Below are positions 33,354-45,163 of a DNA stretch of 64,000 nucleotides, one piece after another. The stretch is from contig JAHGAU010000002.1 of assembly GCA_019925105.1 (NCBI GenBank), positions 1,922,001-1,986,000 on the forward strand. The letters run 5' to 3'. Position numbers and translations under genes: made by a program. The first letter of the stretch is position 1; the number at the start of each line of letters is the position of its first letter. Under the pieces are notes generated by a model. That model had not been told where the DNA came from. It made no database searches and saw nothing but the letters and a program-made list of their open reading frames with translations. This DNA is from Niebla homalea. Taxonomy: Eukaryota; Ascomycota; Lecanoromycetes; Lecanorales; Ramalinaceae.

Positions 33354-35496
33354 GGTCGAAGGGTTACTGTGTGGATGCGACCTGCGAATGACATCGAACC
33401 ATTTTGCCAGACACCTTGTACATGATGCGTTAAAAAGCGTTTGGATTTAACGCAGATTAATGAAGTTCGCTCCTTGAAAAAGGAAATTCGTGTATCGAGC
33501 TCGCTGTAATGACTACGAGTAAAAATTATTAGATAGAAGTCTTCAAATGAACTTTAATTTGCTTCCACACTATGCCTGCGATGGCAGCCGCCATCTAAAG
33601 TCAATCTACAATGATGCCGTGCCATATTCCGCAAGCAACAGCTTTCGCTTTCTTCTGTTTGAACCAAAACTAAATCCATTGCACTCAGGTCCAAATTCCT
33701 ATCAACTTAGGACTCCACTTGCCCGCAGCGCATTCGCAGAATCCTACCAGAAAGGGGCAGGTGTCGCTGCAGGCTAGATGACGTCATAGCTTCTCACAGT
33801 CATGGGCGCATCGTTCAGTCCGTTTGCCCGCTTCTTACCATCCCCTCCAGAAGAAGCTGAATGTATCTTGACTGGTTCCAGGATTTGATGTCGCTCTTCT
33901 GCATGCAATTATGATTGGATGAACGAGGTATAATCGAGTCATGCATATGCAGCATTATGCTGCCTAGTTGAGGTGGCTACTTTCCAGCATGCTGCCACAA
34001 CATCAATTGTGCAAGCAAATTTGATACGATAAACATGGTCATCAGGCGCTAACCCAGAGCAATAACCTGGCCTCCACTGCCGCGATCCGGTGGAGGATCG
34101 GCGCGTTGGCCGCTTACGTCAAATCCGCTCTTTCGAATCAGTCACGTTCTCCGCTTCAGCGACTGCAGGCCGCAAGGCGTCGGCGCCTACATTTGAACCA
34201 TCCAGAACGAATCACTGCAATGGAAGGGTTAAAGGGTTCAGCTATGCACTTATGCCCGTCTGTTTGGCCAAACTATTGGGCGGCGGTGCAGTCGATCACT
34301 TCTTCAGGGTGTGAAGGTTACCCTGCCTGCTGCTTTGCACTATGCTCCCGGAAACAAGTACGGTGCCTTGTTCCATTTAAGAAGTGGGATAATAAATCTC
34401 GCATGCAGACCTGCTTGAGGTGCGACCGTAGCAGCAAGCGTGAAAGGTTTCAGCCTGCTGTCGTACTGGTTTTTGTGGGAGAAGAATGGCCCTTTGCAGC
34501 TCAGCCATTTTGATATTGCCGGAAAGAACCCTTCGACAGTACTAAACAGGGAAAGAGAGATGGCTGGGAGGTTAGTTCCTGATACACTCACAAAGGATCA
34601 TGATGAGACCACGACGCCTTATGCCCTGTGAAGTCAAGAACTTGTAGGTGCATCGTAGAACGTTCAACGCAACCAAGGGATGCTTGAGGAAGATGAGTGT
34701 GAGTGCATCCGGTGTATTGAGTGGATCTATGTACGAGGCATGTAAGATGCATGTAAGATGCATGAATCTATCGGCAGGAAATACCCGGGTGTACTGAGAT
34801 TACGCTGAGCTCCGTCCACTTATCGTGAAGAGGCAAAAAACCCCAAGATGGAAATGATGGTTACGAATAACGTCTTGCACTTTGAGCGAGAATCTCTTTA
34901 TTTCGTTACTTCTACTCGTCATAATAGGCTTCCTGAAAGACCCCCTCGGTGATAGCAAATAAAGAGCAGAGAGCGATCCGAAGTTACTCGCAAAGTCCGA
35001 TGAATAACCTGGGCCGAGCCTTTAGGACTGCTGACTGGAGCTGGCACTGAGCCACTGGCAGCCCTTAGTCTGTTTCAGCTCGCGACGGCGCGGTGTAGAC
35101 GAAATAGCAGCATGCTATTGCAACCCTGCTGCTCTACCATAGCGCTGAGCCGCATTACGCCACCGGGAGTCCAAGATAAATACCGGATCAGGTAAGATGC
35201 TCACAAGGCCGGAAAGGATGATGAGTACTCACTCCCGCGAGATCATCCCTTTATCATGGGCCTCGTCCACTTATTTTCGCATTCTCTCCATGTGCTCTAT
35301 CGATACTTCGTAGCTCATGGGCACCATGACGACGAGAAGAAAGCATCTGGCTTCCAGGTTGTCGGACCTGTGACAAGAAATCCCTTTCTGATGCCCGAGC
35401 TAGACGATGTATTAATGTCAATCAAGTTGAGATCAAGAAGCAACTACCCAGTACATATGTCAGTATCACTTACATCAAGGCTTCCTCAAAGCCACA
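33354..35496. other. intergenic, 2.1 kb, no supported gene
   Basis: Small frames occur (34090-34513, 35256-35531 plus; 34340-34591 minus), none with recognisable motifs. A short tandem GTAAGATGCAT doublet lies near 34741-34763. I see no RNA gene. Confidence 0.4.
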
Positions 35497-37740
35497 ATGG
35501 CTCATGTCACATCAGATGTGAAGATGCATGATATGAGAGGCGTGGAGCCTCGCAATCGTGCCCAATCGATCCCCATCACTACGGAAGACCCTCTCCTTCC
35601 AGACAATATTTCAATGACATCGCCCCCGCTCGACGATTGGGCCTCTGGACATATCTCGATGCAAAACGCCTATGCTATCGCCATGCTCCCCAAGGGTGAC
35701 AGCATGTCCCAAGAACCAACGCTCGTCTACAAGGACGATAAGTCCCTTGAATCGCGCAAGGCAGCTCTCGATGGACGATGGTGGAGGGCGCTTTGGCGTT
35801 GCACTCCGCACATTCTCGCCTTGACCGTGACAATCTTCATCATCTTTCTGAATGTCGCTCAGGCTTACTGGCAAGATCTTGGCCGTCCCCATCAGACTAC
35901 TAGACTGCAAGCATGGCAATTTGCGGCCAAAGCGCACGAGCTATTCATGGCATCTTCAATCACAGCAATCGCAGTACATCGAATACAATACGACTTGTGC
36001 GTGTCCAAGGGTGTTCCACTTGGCTTCGTCAGCGCAGGTTATCAGCTCAGTGATCCGCTATTTGTCTTTTCCAAGGAATGGCTGGGTGGTGTCACCTCGT
36101 TCACGCACCCAAAAGGTCTCTCCAGGACCATGCCTTTGGGCATTCTGTTGCTCTTGGGCTTTGCTCTGACGGTAATTGTCGGACCTTCTTCGGCCGTGGT
36201 CATGATTCCGTAGCTGGATTGGTGGGATGTCCCCAAAACCCAAGTCTTTGGAGACACCCCAGAACGGCCCTATATGAACTTCACTGCGGACATTACGAAT
36301 GATCTCTACAGCCAGGCCGTCGACTGCCCAAACGATAAGAATAACCAGAACTGTCCCACCCCAGCCTTAGACCTTATCGGGGCTTGGGTTTCGCAGCATC
36401 AGAACCAAGGTCTCCAGCCAAATATTACTGTCGCTCAATATGGTGGAGTGACAAGATATCTGACTTCAGTTGGTGGACCCTACGACGGATCCAGCTGGGC
36501 CGTGACGTCAACCGTTGGCTGGCGTTTCGCACGAGACCTAGGGAGCTTCTGGGAGTGGATGATAGAACGCAACACGAGCCTGGCTCAGAATATCAGTCGG
36601 CCTCTGCTCGCCCCTTCGTTCACTGATCCAAACATCAAGATGATAAAGCCATTGGTTCAGGCGCAATGTCAGACCTACTTCAACCCTGATTGGAATTCGA
36701 CGAGGTTTGAGTTCCCGCATGGTCAATTGAAGACGCCTCCCCTGGATGAGTACCTAGATGAGACATGGACATTGCCCAATTCGTTCGTCAAGGACCTAGT
36801 AGGAGACAGCCGCAGGCCTGGCTACATCCCAGATGACGATCGACCCAAAATCTTGTTCGACTGGTACGATACAGCTACGAATATCTCGACCAAAGGCGCC
36901 CCTTCTTTGGGGGCAGTCGCGATTGCGAGTACAACCAATGCCAACGAAACAATGCTTGCAGCTTGCTCTTTTGATGGTCGTTGGGCGCCAGTGAACTTTT
37001 ATCTTGACCCCCGCACCGATCCAACCATGCGGCAAGACTCGCCAGACCCAATCGACATATTAAAGCGGACCAGTCAAAAAGATTTGCGAGACCTTAAACA
37101 AATGAACATGCACCTTGACTGGGCGAACTCTCTGAATTTTGATTTCCCTACAGTGAAAGACCCCAAGGCCACAGCGATCGTCCATCTTCTAGAAGGCCTG
37201 GGTAACATCAATGCTTAAAATCACTGGGCCAACTATCCCGAAACAGTTGACGACCAAAGCTCACTAGCCTGGCGCTTTTACTCACGGAAGCTTTAGCTCA
37301 TGCGTACCAAGACGGCAGCAGACCCTCAGTGATATATCATGACGCGCCAACCTCAAAATACGGCGTCAATGAGTCTCATGTCCGCTATTTGGACAACTTG
37401 AATGTTGGAGCCGTCAAGGGATGGAGTAAGTCCAAGAACAGGACCACATGGGTCGACCAGCGTTCGCTGTTTCGGGCGAAGTTTTCTCCACCACAGGACT
37501 ATGTGATGCTGGTACAATATCAGGTGTACGTATGGCTCAGGTTCTTACACATTCCTCAGCAACTCTTAGGCAGAACGACTCATCACTTGGCTCTGAGAAC
37601 GATACGATGCTTGGCGGCAATCGCTCGAACGCTGAATCGACTATACGAGTGCTGGAGTATAATGTCAAACCCACAACGAGCGAATCGATAATCATTGCTT
37701 CTTCGGGTCTCACTTCAGACGTTTGCAAAGAACATTGCAG
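35497..37740 (+). pseudogene. Large fungal multi-pass membrane protein, broken by stops and frameshifts
   Basis: From ATG 35497 the frame reads a disordered N-terminus, RWWRALWRCTPHILALTVTI (membrane helix), LQAWQFAAKAHELFMASSITAIAVHRIQYDL, and PSSAVVMIP, then TAG (36211-36213). The same frame continues with the family's LDWWDVPKTQ and a long extracellular-type domain with N-glycosylation sequons to a TAA at 37216-37218. It reads on (NHWANYPETVD, SLAWRFYSRKL) to a frameshift near 37295, after which AHAYQDGSRPSVIYHD continues. A further shift near 37530 precedes MAQVLTHSSATL. The family C-terminus is missing; it is found instead as the fragment at 22901-23520. Both stops fit C-to-T change of glutamine codons (CAG, CAA). 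Function of the family is unknown. Confidence 0.72.
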
Positions 37741-39274
37741 GAGTGACGTAGCACATGCGGGTAAATCACCAAGTCACTGTCCCTGCCTATCGCATGCGTC
37801 AATGGGGATCCTTCTGTCCTCCAACAAGCGTTTGACCAAGATCTCTGCAGTCTGCACGCCCTCGCGGCGTTGCTGAAGAAGCAACACCAAATCTTGATGA
37901 AGAATCCCGTTTATGGTTGATTCGGTTGGCCGTTCCCACCATAGCCATGGAAGCCTCTTTGCAATCAACTGAATAGTGTCAATTGGCTGTTACACTTGAT
38001 ACTGTTAGATGGTGTAGGCCACTTGAAGTGGCCGTGTCTTGTCATTTTCCGCTTGCTGATCAATTGTCTGATCAACAGTGGCAACGCTGCGGAAAACTTG
38101 TCCTCTGGAGCGCTTTGAAGAGAACGGAACTGTTTCGGGAAACACGTCAATTGCTACTCTTTGGGAACGTCAATGATAAGATGGCAGCAAGGAAGTCGCT
38201 TGGAGCGCTTCCACTACGCCTCTAGCGCTATGGTGGTCCATGATTATGCGCACCAACACTTACCTCATCTAAGCGAAGCTCGAGCCACTCTCCAGAATCA
38301 ATGGGGTATCTATCAATATGTGAGGCAGTCTTCGGATAGTTTAGTGGCCTACGACATGACGCTAAGTGACTCCGAGCGCTCACAAAGGCTTCGACATGGC
38401 TTGACAGATGTTTCACCTCACACAGAATCCCCCAACCACCTCAGATCTTTGTCAAGTGACATGCAGTATCCCAAATCTATTGATCCATGCGTGGACGTAA
38501 TTAGATGATCATCAAGCGGTCATATTATCTTCATACAGCGTTGAAGAGATCTCAGGACGAGGTGCATTGGGGCAGTGGACGAGCAGCTCCCTCGCGAGTG
38601 GATCCAATGAATAGAACTGAGCACAACGACAGGTGCCCGCTGACTATTTGATATGCGACAGGTCTTGACAATCGCGTTCGGGATATAGAGGCGACTGATT
38701 TCAAACTCCCGGTTGCTCCACTGACTCCACTTGGCCCATGTGGCAGATTTAGCGCTCGCCACTTCGCGTCATGGTTTAAAAGCGACCTTCATGTATACAG
38801 CTCTACACCAATCAGCGCCGTCCTCGGTTCATGGTCCCTTTCGCAGTCTCTCGAATTGTATATCGATGCTGATGTGGATCGCATTGTTGAATGTGTCTTC
38901 CTGGCGACATGCGATTCTTCCTCGGTCTTTTGCGTCATACACTTCGTGGGCTCTTGTGAATTCTAGCACGTTTACCTTATTTCAATTCTGGCAGCCTTAT
39001 ACAGTTGAGGAGCCGACTTGGTCACACATCTTTCACAAATACTACTTCAGCCTCCATATCAGGCTTGACGAAAGATCAGATCTGGGGCCTCAGAACGGCA
39101 ACCATTACTGTACCTAATTTGCGAATCCCGACCTCGACCTGTACCAAGTTCTCGGATCGATGACATATCATTGCCAACTGAGGCTTCGGCGACCAGCCTA
39201 TACCCTCCTCTGATTACTTTCAAAAGCGACTTGCTTTCAATCACATTACCAGGATACATGACTAGTACGTGGCA
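37741..39274. other. degenerate region, no supported gene
   Basis: A minus-strand piece at 37774-37968 reads like a protein tail (IAKRLPWLWWERPTEST, ILHQDLVLLLQQRREGVQTAEILVKRLLE) and ends in a stop, but has no start or exon partner. Other short frames (38161-38508, 38731-39117 plus) are not recognised. The stretch may hold further decayed genes. Confidence 0.35.
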
Positions 39275-40658
39275 ATGAACGCACCGCCCATGCCCCTAAG
39301 GACCAGAAACAATCTCTCGGTCAAACTTCTTCATACATGCGTTTTCTTCCTACTAGTTGTGTTCCTATTTTCCTCGAACAGGACACACTCAGGGGCTGCG
39401 TCCAAGCATCCTCGGTCTTTCGCGGTCTTCGGCCGACAAAAGCCACTGGAAGAACCAGCGGATATCCTGGCTTCTAACGATAGCGGTGATGATGTTTTCA
39501 TCGTCCCGGGTGACACAGAGGGCACCAGGTATGGTCTTCTTGCTAAGGCGAGTGATGAGCCATCCAAAGCAGGATTCGAGCTCGTCCTATCTCATCATGA
39601 AAGCGATATTCGGAGGATCAAGCCGTGGACCGACATGGTCCGAAAGGTCCCACTGATTGATAGATTGGGCATGAAACTGGTGGTCTATACAACGAACTCG
39701 AGTATTGAGTATGTGAGATGCCTTGCTTAGCGAGAGTTATGGCCCCAAAGTTGACTCTTCCGGTCCCAGCCCTGTCAGTCTCAAAGATCACACTGGCGCC
39801 GACGAGGTGCACCGCTTGCCCAATACCGGCCGCGAGGGCGCCACCTTTCTTCACCACCTTATCTCTAATTACGACCAGCCCGATTATGTGGCTCCCCAAC
39901 TTTCCATGTTCGCCGCGGCCGACCCTCCGCACTCAGTGCACCCCATCCACAACACACTCGAATCCTGGTTTCAGACCCGGCTCTCGCAAAACCTCCGCCA
40001 AGATACGGGCTTCTTGGGCCTGTCCCGGCGTAACGATCCCTGCTTGTGCGGTAACTGCAGCGACGGGGGGATATTCCCGCTATTGGCGCCGCTGACGAAA
40101 TTTTTGGACAAGCAACCTTGTAGGGAGAAATCGGTGAGCACGCTGTGGAATCAATTCATCGTCAGCAGACGGCGCATCAAGTCCCGCAACATCAAGATCT
40201 ATCAGTGGCTGGAGAGGATGGTCAATGCACCCCACGACCACTGGTTGCATCGCCAGTAAGAGTCGAGAGAGATCTTGGACAGGGAGATGGGTGGGAGAAG
40301 CACGCCGCAAAACCCGCTATTTGCGCACACGCTGGAGAGGACCTGGAGTATGCTATTCGATTGCGCTTTCTGGGAAAGGCAGGGGGTTGATGTGGGGAAG
40401 GAAGGGGCTTGTAATAAAGCGGATTGCCTGTGTCTGGATCCGCCGGACAATGGCATGGAGCGAAGTGGGGAAAGCGAGCGTGTGTTGAGAAAGGGCGTGG
40501 GAGAGGCGAACCGGTTCTATGATGGTACTCCGCTGGCTGATCTGGAGACAGAAGCGGGTGACTGGGAGAAAATGCATGCTACAATGGACAATACCAATAC
40601 CGCAAACAGCAAGAAACAAGGGGATGATAGGTTCAATCGTATGCACGCCGGGGTGTAA
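39275..40658 (+). pseudogene. DUF3431 family type II membrane protein, with frameshift and in-frame stop
   Basis: ATG 39275 starts a basic cytosolic tail and a signal anchor (LLHTCVFFLLVVFLFSS). The DUF3431 domain follows: GFELVLSHHESDIRRIKPW, KVPLIDRLGMKLVVYT, then after a frame change near 39713-39722, ADEVHRLPNTGREGATFLHHLISNYD, TGFLGLSRRNDPCLCGNC, FPLLAPL, VSTLWNQFIVSRRRI and IYQWLERMVNAPHDHW. A TAA at 40257-40259 interrupts; the same frame then gives NPLFAHTLERTWSMLFDC and ends at 40658. The stop fits CAA to TAA. Skipping a 27-nt GT-AG segment (40257-40283) would also remove it in frame, but that is shorter than any intron I would expect. DUF3431 proteins are fungal, of unknown function, possibly glycosyltransferase-like (my inference). 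Confidence 0.72.
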
Positions 40659-41190
40659 ATACATAGATGTTTGTCGTAGGGGATAAGACATCGGACGTGC
40701 TCTCGGGAGTTATTTGTAGATACCCACTTCATTCGCTTTGACGTTCCGAGGCAAGGAAAGAGCGTCGTTGATGATTAGTACGAGAAAACTCTACGAATTG
40801 AAGTCGTCACAAAATAGGCTCCATGTACACGCATAACCCCCAGAACTCTGCAGATATAGGGATTTGTCTGCATATAGACCCTCCCTAAATACTCAGGCAC
40901 AGCGGATAGTTTCTTCCGGATATATTGGTATCACTGACGGTGCCTCTAAGTACAGTGGGAGATTTTCTAAGGTATATTGATAAATTCGAAACATAAAGGT
41001 AATATTCTTATGATCACGGTAGCATCGAGCACATTGACCAAAGGTTATAAGTTGCTCCGCTAAGAGTAAATAGCTATAGGTATTTAGACATATTGAGGTC
41101 GTATCTGCAAACTTGTAAGGTGTAGAGCCAAAAAACTGTGTCAAAAAGGAAAATAGTTTCCCCAAGAAATCATTTTGGGCCCAAAGTTAA
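40659..41190. other. transition from genic to AT-rich sequence
   Basis: Base composition drifts toward AT across this half kilobase. A minus-strand frame at 40893-41165 has no ATG start and no recognised motif. No repeat boundary motif is visible at ~41190, where CpA/TpG almost vanish. Confidence 0.4.
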
Positions 41191-44100
41191 TATATATCCG
41201 ATTTTTATTTATTAAATTTTTTAATAAACTTAATATTTAACTTAACTTTTTATATATTTATAATTATATTTTAACGGAAAAAATAACCGGAATAATTACT
41301 ACGGATATTATATTATATAAGTTATTTATATAATATATTAATAATAAAATTCTATATAAATAATTTTAAAGTAAAAAAAAAACCGGAACTTATAATAAAG
41401 CCGTTATTTAAAAATATAAATCCTTTAAAAACCGTATAAAGTAAATTTTACCGGAAATTATTATAATTTTAAATGTAATTTTTTCCCGGAAAATATTTAT
41501 TTTTAAAATATAAAGCTTTATATAGTTATCTTTAAACTTTATATATAATCGGATTATATAATATTTTTTAAAGTATAATTTAAAGTTAACTTTATTATAA
41601 ATAAATTCTTTTACCCGTAAAAAGCTTATATAAATAAAGTAAAAAACGGCCCGTATAATAAAGTTAAATTCAGTAATAATATTAAAGTTATATATAAACT
41701 TAATAAAAATATTATTAATAATAAAAAGTTATTCCTTTTATATATATTTACCTTATAGTTTCTTTACGCCGCGTATAAAACGTTAAAATACCGGGTATTA
41801 AAAAACCTTAAGGTTTTTAACGCCCCGGTTAATATATATTAATTTAATGGTAATAAAATAACTTTTAATAATCTTATAAAGTAACTTTTTAATATTAATA
41901 AAATATATATATTATTTAATAAATATAAAAAATAAAATAAAAATAATTAAGTAAACTTTATATATAATATATTATTTAAAGTAAAAGTTACTCTTTATAT
42001 TATATTACGATTTTATATTTAATATAAAGTTAAAACGTAAATATCGTATTATTTATAAATTAATTTAACTTATATTTTATCCGTTTTTAATATATTTATA
42101 ATTTAATATAATTATAATATATATAAATATATAAGTTAAAATAAATTATTAATAGTTTTCTTTTATTTAAATCTTAAAATTTAATTAATTATTTAATTAT
42201 CCTTAATAAAGATTTATTCCATGATATATTTAATATCGTCTAAGAATAAAATAAGGATTAATTAATAAATAATATTTATAATTTAATTTTATATAATTAA
42301 ATTCTTAATACCGTAAATAACCTCCATGTTATTTAAGTAAATTATTATTAAATTCTTTATTAATATAATATATTACCGTCGTAAAACCTTAAGTATAGCC
42401 GTTATCTTAAAGACGTTTATATAAGCTTTTTTTAATTAAAAAAATAATTTATAAATAAAAATAAATTCCAGGGTAAATACGTCCCTAATATCTTTAAGTA
42501 AATAATTATTTATACCGTAAGTAGATAACGCGTTAATATAAAGGTAATACCGTAACCAGGTTATTAAGAGCCGTTTTAAGTATAAGTTATTATAATTATT
42601 TAATAGCTTTTATTATTAAGAAAAATCTTTACGGATCTTATTATTTATATAAATTTATTAATGATTAATCTTTATAAGCTTATTATATAACCTATAAAGG
42701 AAAAATCGTTTTAATAATATTACTTTAACTATAAAGCTTAATAAATTTATTAAAAATTTAAATATAATATATTTAATTAAGCGGTTCTTAAAGGTATTTT
42801 TAATACCTTAAATTATTTATTATAGCTTATTTTATAATAAATATATTTTTATTATTATAGTATTTATTTTAATATTTAAAAAATTAAATATAATACTTAT
42901 AAAATCTTTCTTAAGGTTTATAAGTAATTTAAGTTTATTATATAAGTAATTAAAGGCCTAATTAAAAACCTTAAGGTCGGTTTTTAATAAAAATATACCG
43001 AAGAAATTATTTAAATAATAAAATATAATATTAAAATTAAACTTAATAATAAATATTTAATATAAACCTTTTATTATAAAATTAAATAAAAACGGTATAA
43101 TTTTTAATTTAAAAGGGAAGAAATACTTAATATAATAAATATTATCCCACGTAAATCCGAGTAATTACCGGTTATTTATAATTATTAAAATATAACGGAA
43201 GGTATTAAATAAATCCTTTTTAATAAATATAAAGCCCGGGCTTTATATAATTATTACGTCGATCGCTTTATTAATAAACGTATATTTAAAAGCCTTATAA
43301 AGGAATATTAATTCCGTTATTAATAAATTCCTTACGGAAATATAAAAGGTCGTAAATATAATGTTATTTACGGTTATACTTAAAAGTTAAAGTTAATAAA
43401 GAATATATATATAATTTATTAAGGACGTATATATAAATAATAAGATGGTTCTTAATTAATTATTTATGGATATCGTTACTTAATATAATAAGGTCTTTTA
43501 TAGTTAACGGGTAAAATAAGTAAATTACGGACTTATTAAGGCTATAATAACCTAATTTTACCCTAAAACGGCTTAATTGCCTTATTAATAAATAGTAATT
43601 ATAATCCGGGTAATAATATAATTAAAAATCTTACTTTTTAATTTTAAGTAGGACTTCTTTATTTATTTAATTATTATTTATATTTACTATATAATAAAAT
43701 AAACCTTTATTAATATTTATTAAAAACGAAAAGATAATTACGGAGTTAATTAATTATTTATTATAAGGTTATTTAAATAATAACGTATTAAAATTATTTT
43801 ATTAAATATAGTCCCGGGCTTTATAAAAATCCTTATAATTATAATATACGTAATTACGTTAATATTTAAAATCGGACGTTATATATTTATTTTTATTTTA
43901 ATTATAATAAGTTTAATCCTTTTTATCCTTATATTTTAACGTTATTATAATGGCCGGCTATAAAGTTAAAAAAATTATTATATTAAAGTAAAATTTTAAG
44001 ATACCGTAAATCTTATCCGCGTTATAAACCGTTTAATTCTCCGGTTTATTTTAATTATAAATTATTATATAACCGATAAAAATATAATAATATTAAATTA

Positions 44101-44830
44101 TAAAATTAAAAATATATAAAATTAATAACTTAAAGAAATAAGCTTAATATATTATAAAAACTTTATAAAGCTTTTAACTTTAACGTTATATCCCGTATTT
44201 TAATTTAAGGCTATTTATATTAAAGGAAAAACGGTTAAAACTATTAATAAAATATATAGGTAAATAAAATATATCCGGTTAATACGTATAGTTATCTTTT
44301 TATTTACGGAACCTATAAGGGTAAAGCCTTAGGCTAATTAGGTTATTAAATAAAAGGCTTTTATATATAATAAACCTTAATTTTTTATATATTAATATTA
44401 TTATTATTATTATTAAAATTAAAAATAATAAATTCAATTAACGGCTATAAACTTATAATACGGATATAATAAAAATAAAATTATAACGTAAATTTAAACG
44501 TAGATTTATTATTAATAAGCTTTTTAACTTAATTATATAAAGTATAATCCGTTACCTTTTTAACCGCGGAAAACGTTTTAATTAATCTTTTTAATAATAA
44601 AAGCCCCGGGACGGCTTTATTATACGAGGTTAATCGGATAAAATAAGCGGTAATAATAAGGTTAAAACGGGTAAATATAATAATAAATACGTTAAGTAAT
44701 TTATTAAATATGGAATTAATAAAAAAAATAATAAGTTTTTAATAAAAATAACGTATATAAAGTAATTTTAATAAAAACCGTTATTTAAATAGGTCCTTAA
44801 GGATAAAATAAAGAATTTAGGGATTTAAGT
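41190..44830 (-). mobile_element. RIP-mutated retroelement with reverse transcriptase (DIRS/Ngaro-like motif set)
   Basis: A 3.6-kb AT-rich island in which CpA and TpG are almost absent while CpG persists. On the minus strand one frame across 43021-43260 still reads like a reverse transcriptase: KKDLFNTFRYILIIINNR, a stop, LLGFTWDNIYYIKYFFPFKLK, PFLFNF; and at 43020-42961 the catalytic YLNNFFG where the family has YLDDF. The DAF..IP, LLGF.W and LPFGLRTAPFLFN blocks resemble RTs of fungal tyrosine-recombinase (DIRS/Ngaro-like) retroelements. I could not read a recombinase or integrase in the rest, nor find flanking repeats. The right flank (44840-45000) is unmutated and may be the element edge or host DNA. 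Confidence 0.6.
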
Positions 44831-45163
44831 AAGCTGGTTCATATAAATCTCTAAGCTCCCCCGCACGGCCCCTGAAGAGCCGCTTAGCCGACAAGTGGCT
44901 ATTCCGCATGTCCGGCAAATTAGCTAGTAGCTAAACTACACCCTCACAAAAAGTAAGGTGTACTACTGGGCCGCTAGGCTGCAATCGCCCCTCGGGCTCC
45001 TTGAACGCGACAAAAATCATCAATTAGTGATTTAATCTTTGAGCACCATGTTGCCTGATGTAATCACTTGACCAACGTTGGAGTCCATACCGATTGCACT
45101 CACTCACAGCTTCCTTTCTAAATTTCTCTACCTAGATTACGAGGTTCTCTGAAGCTCAACACT
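44831..45163. other. upstream region of the 911-aa gene
   Basis: Ordinary base composition returns abruptly at about 44835. No gene is seen; the last 100 bases are the 5' leader of the next gene. Confidence 0.45.

Noticed and set aside
37774..37968. Minus-strand protein-like tail (LPWLWWERPTEST...)
   Set aside because: Reads like protein but has no start, exon partner or recognised family.
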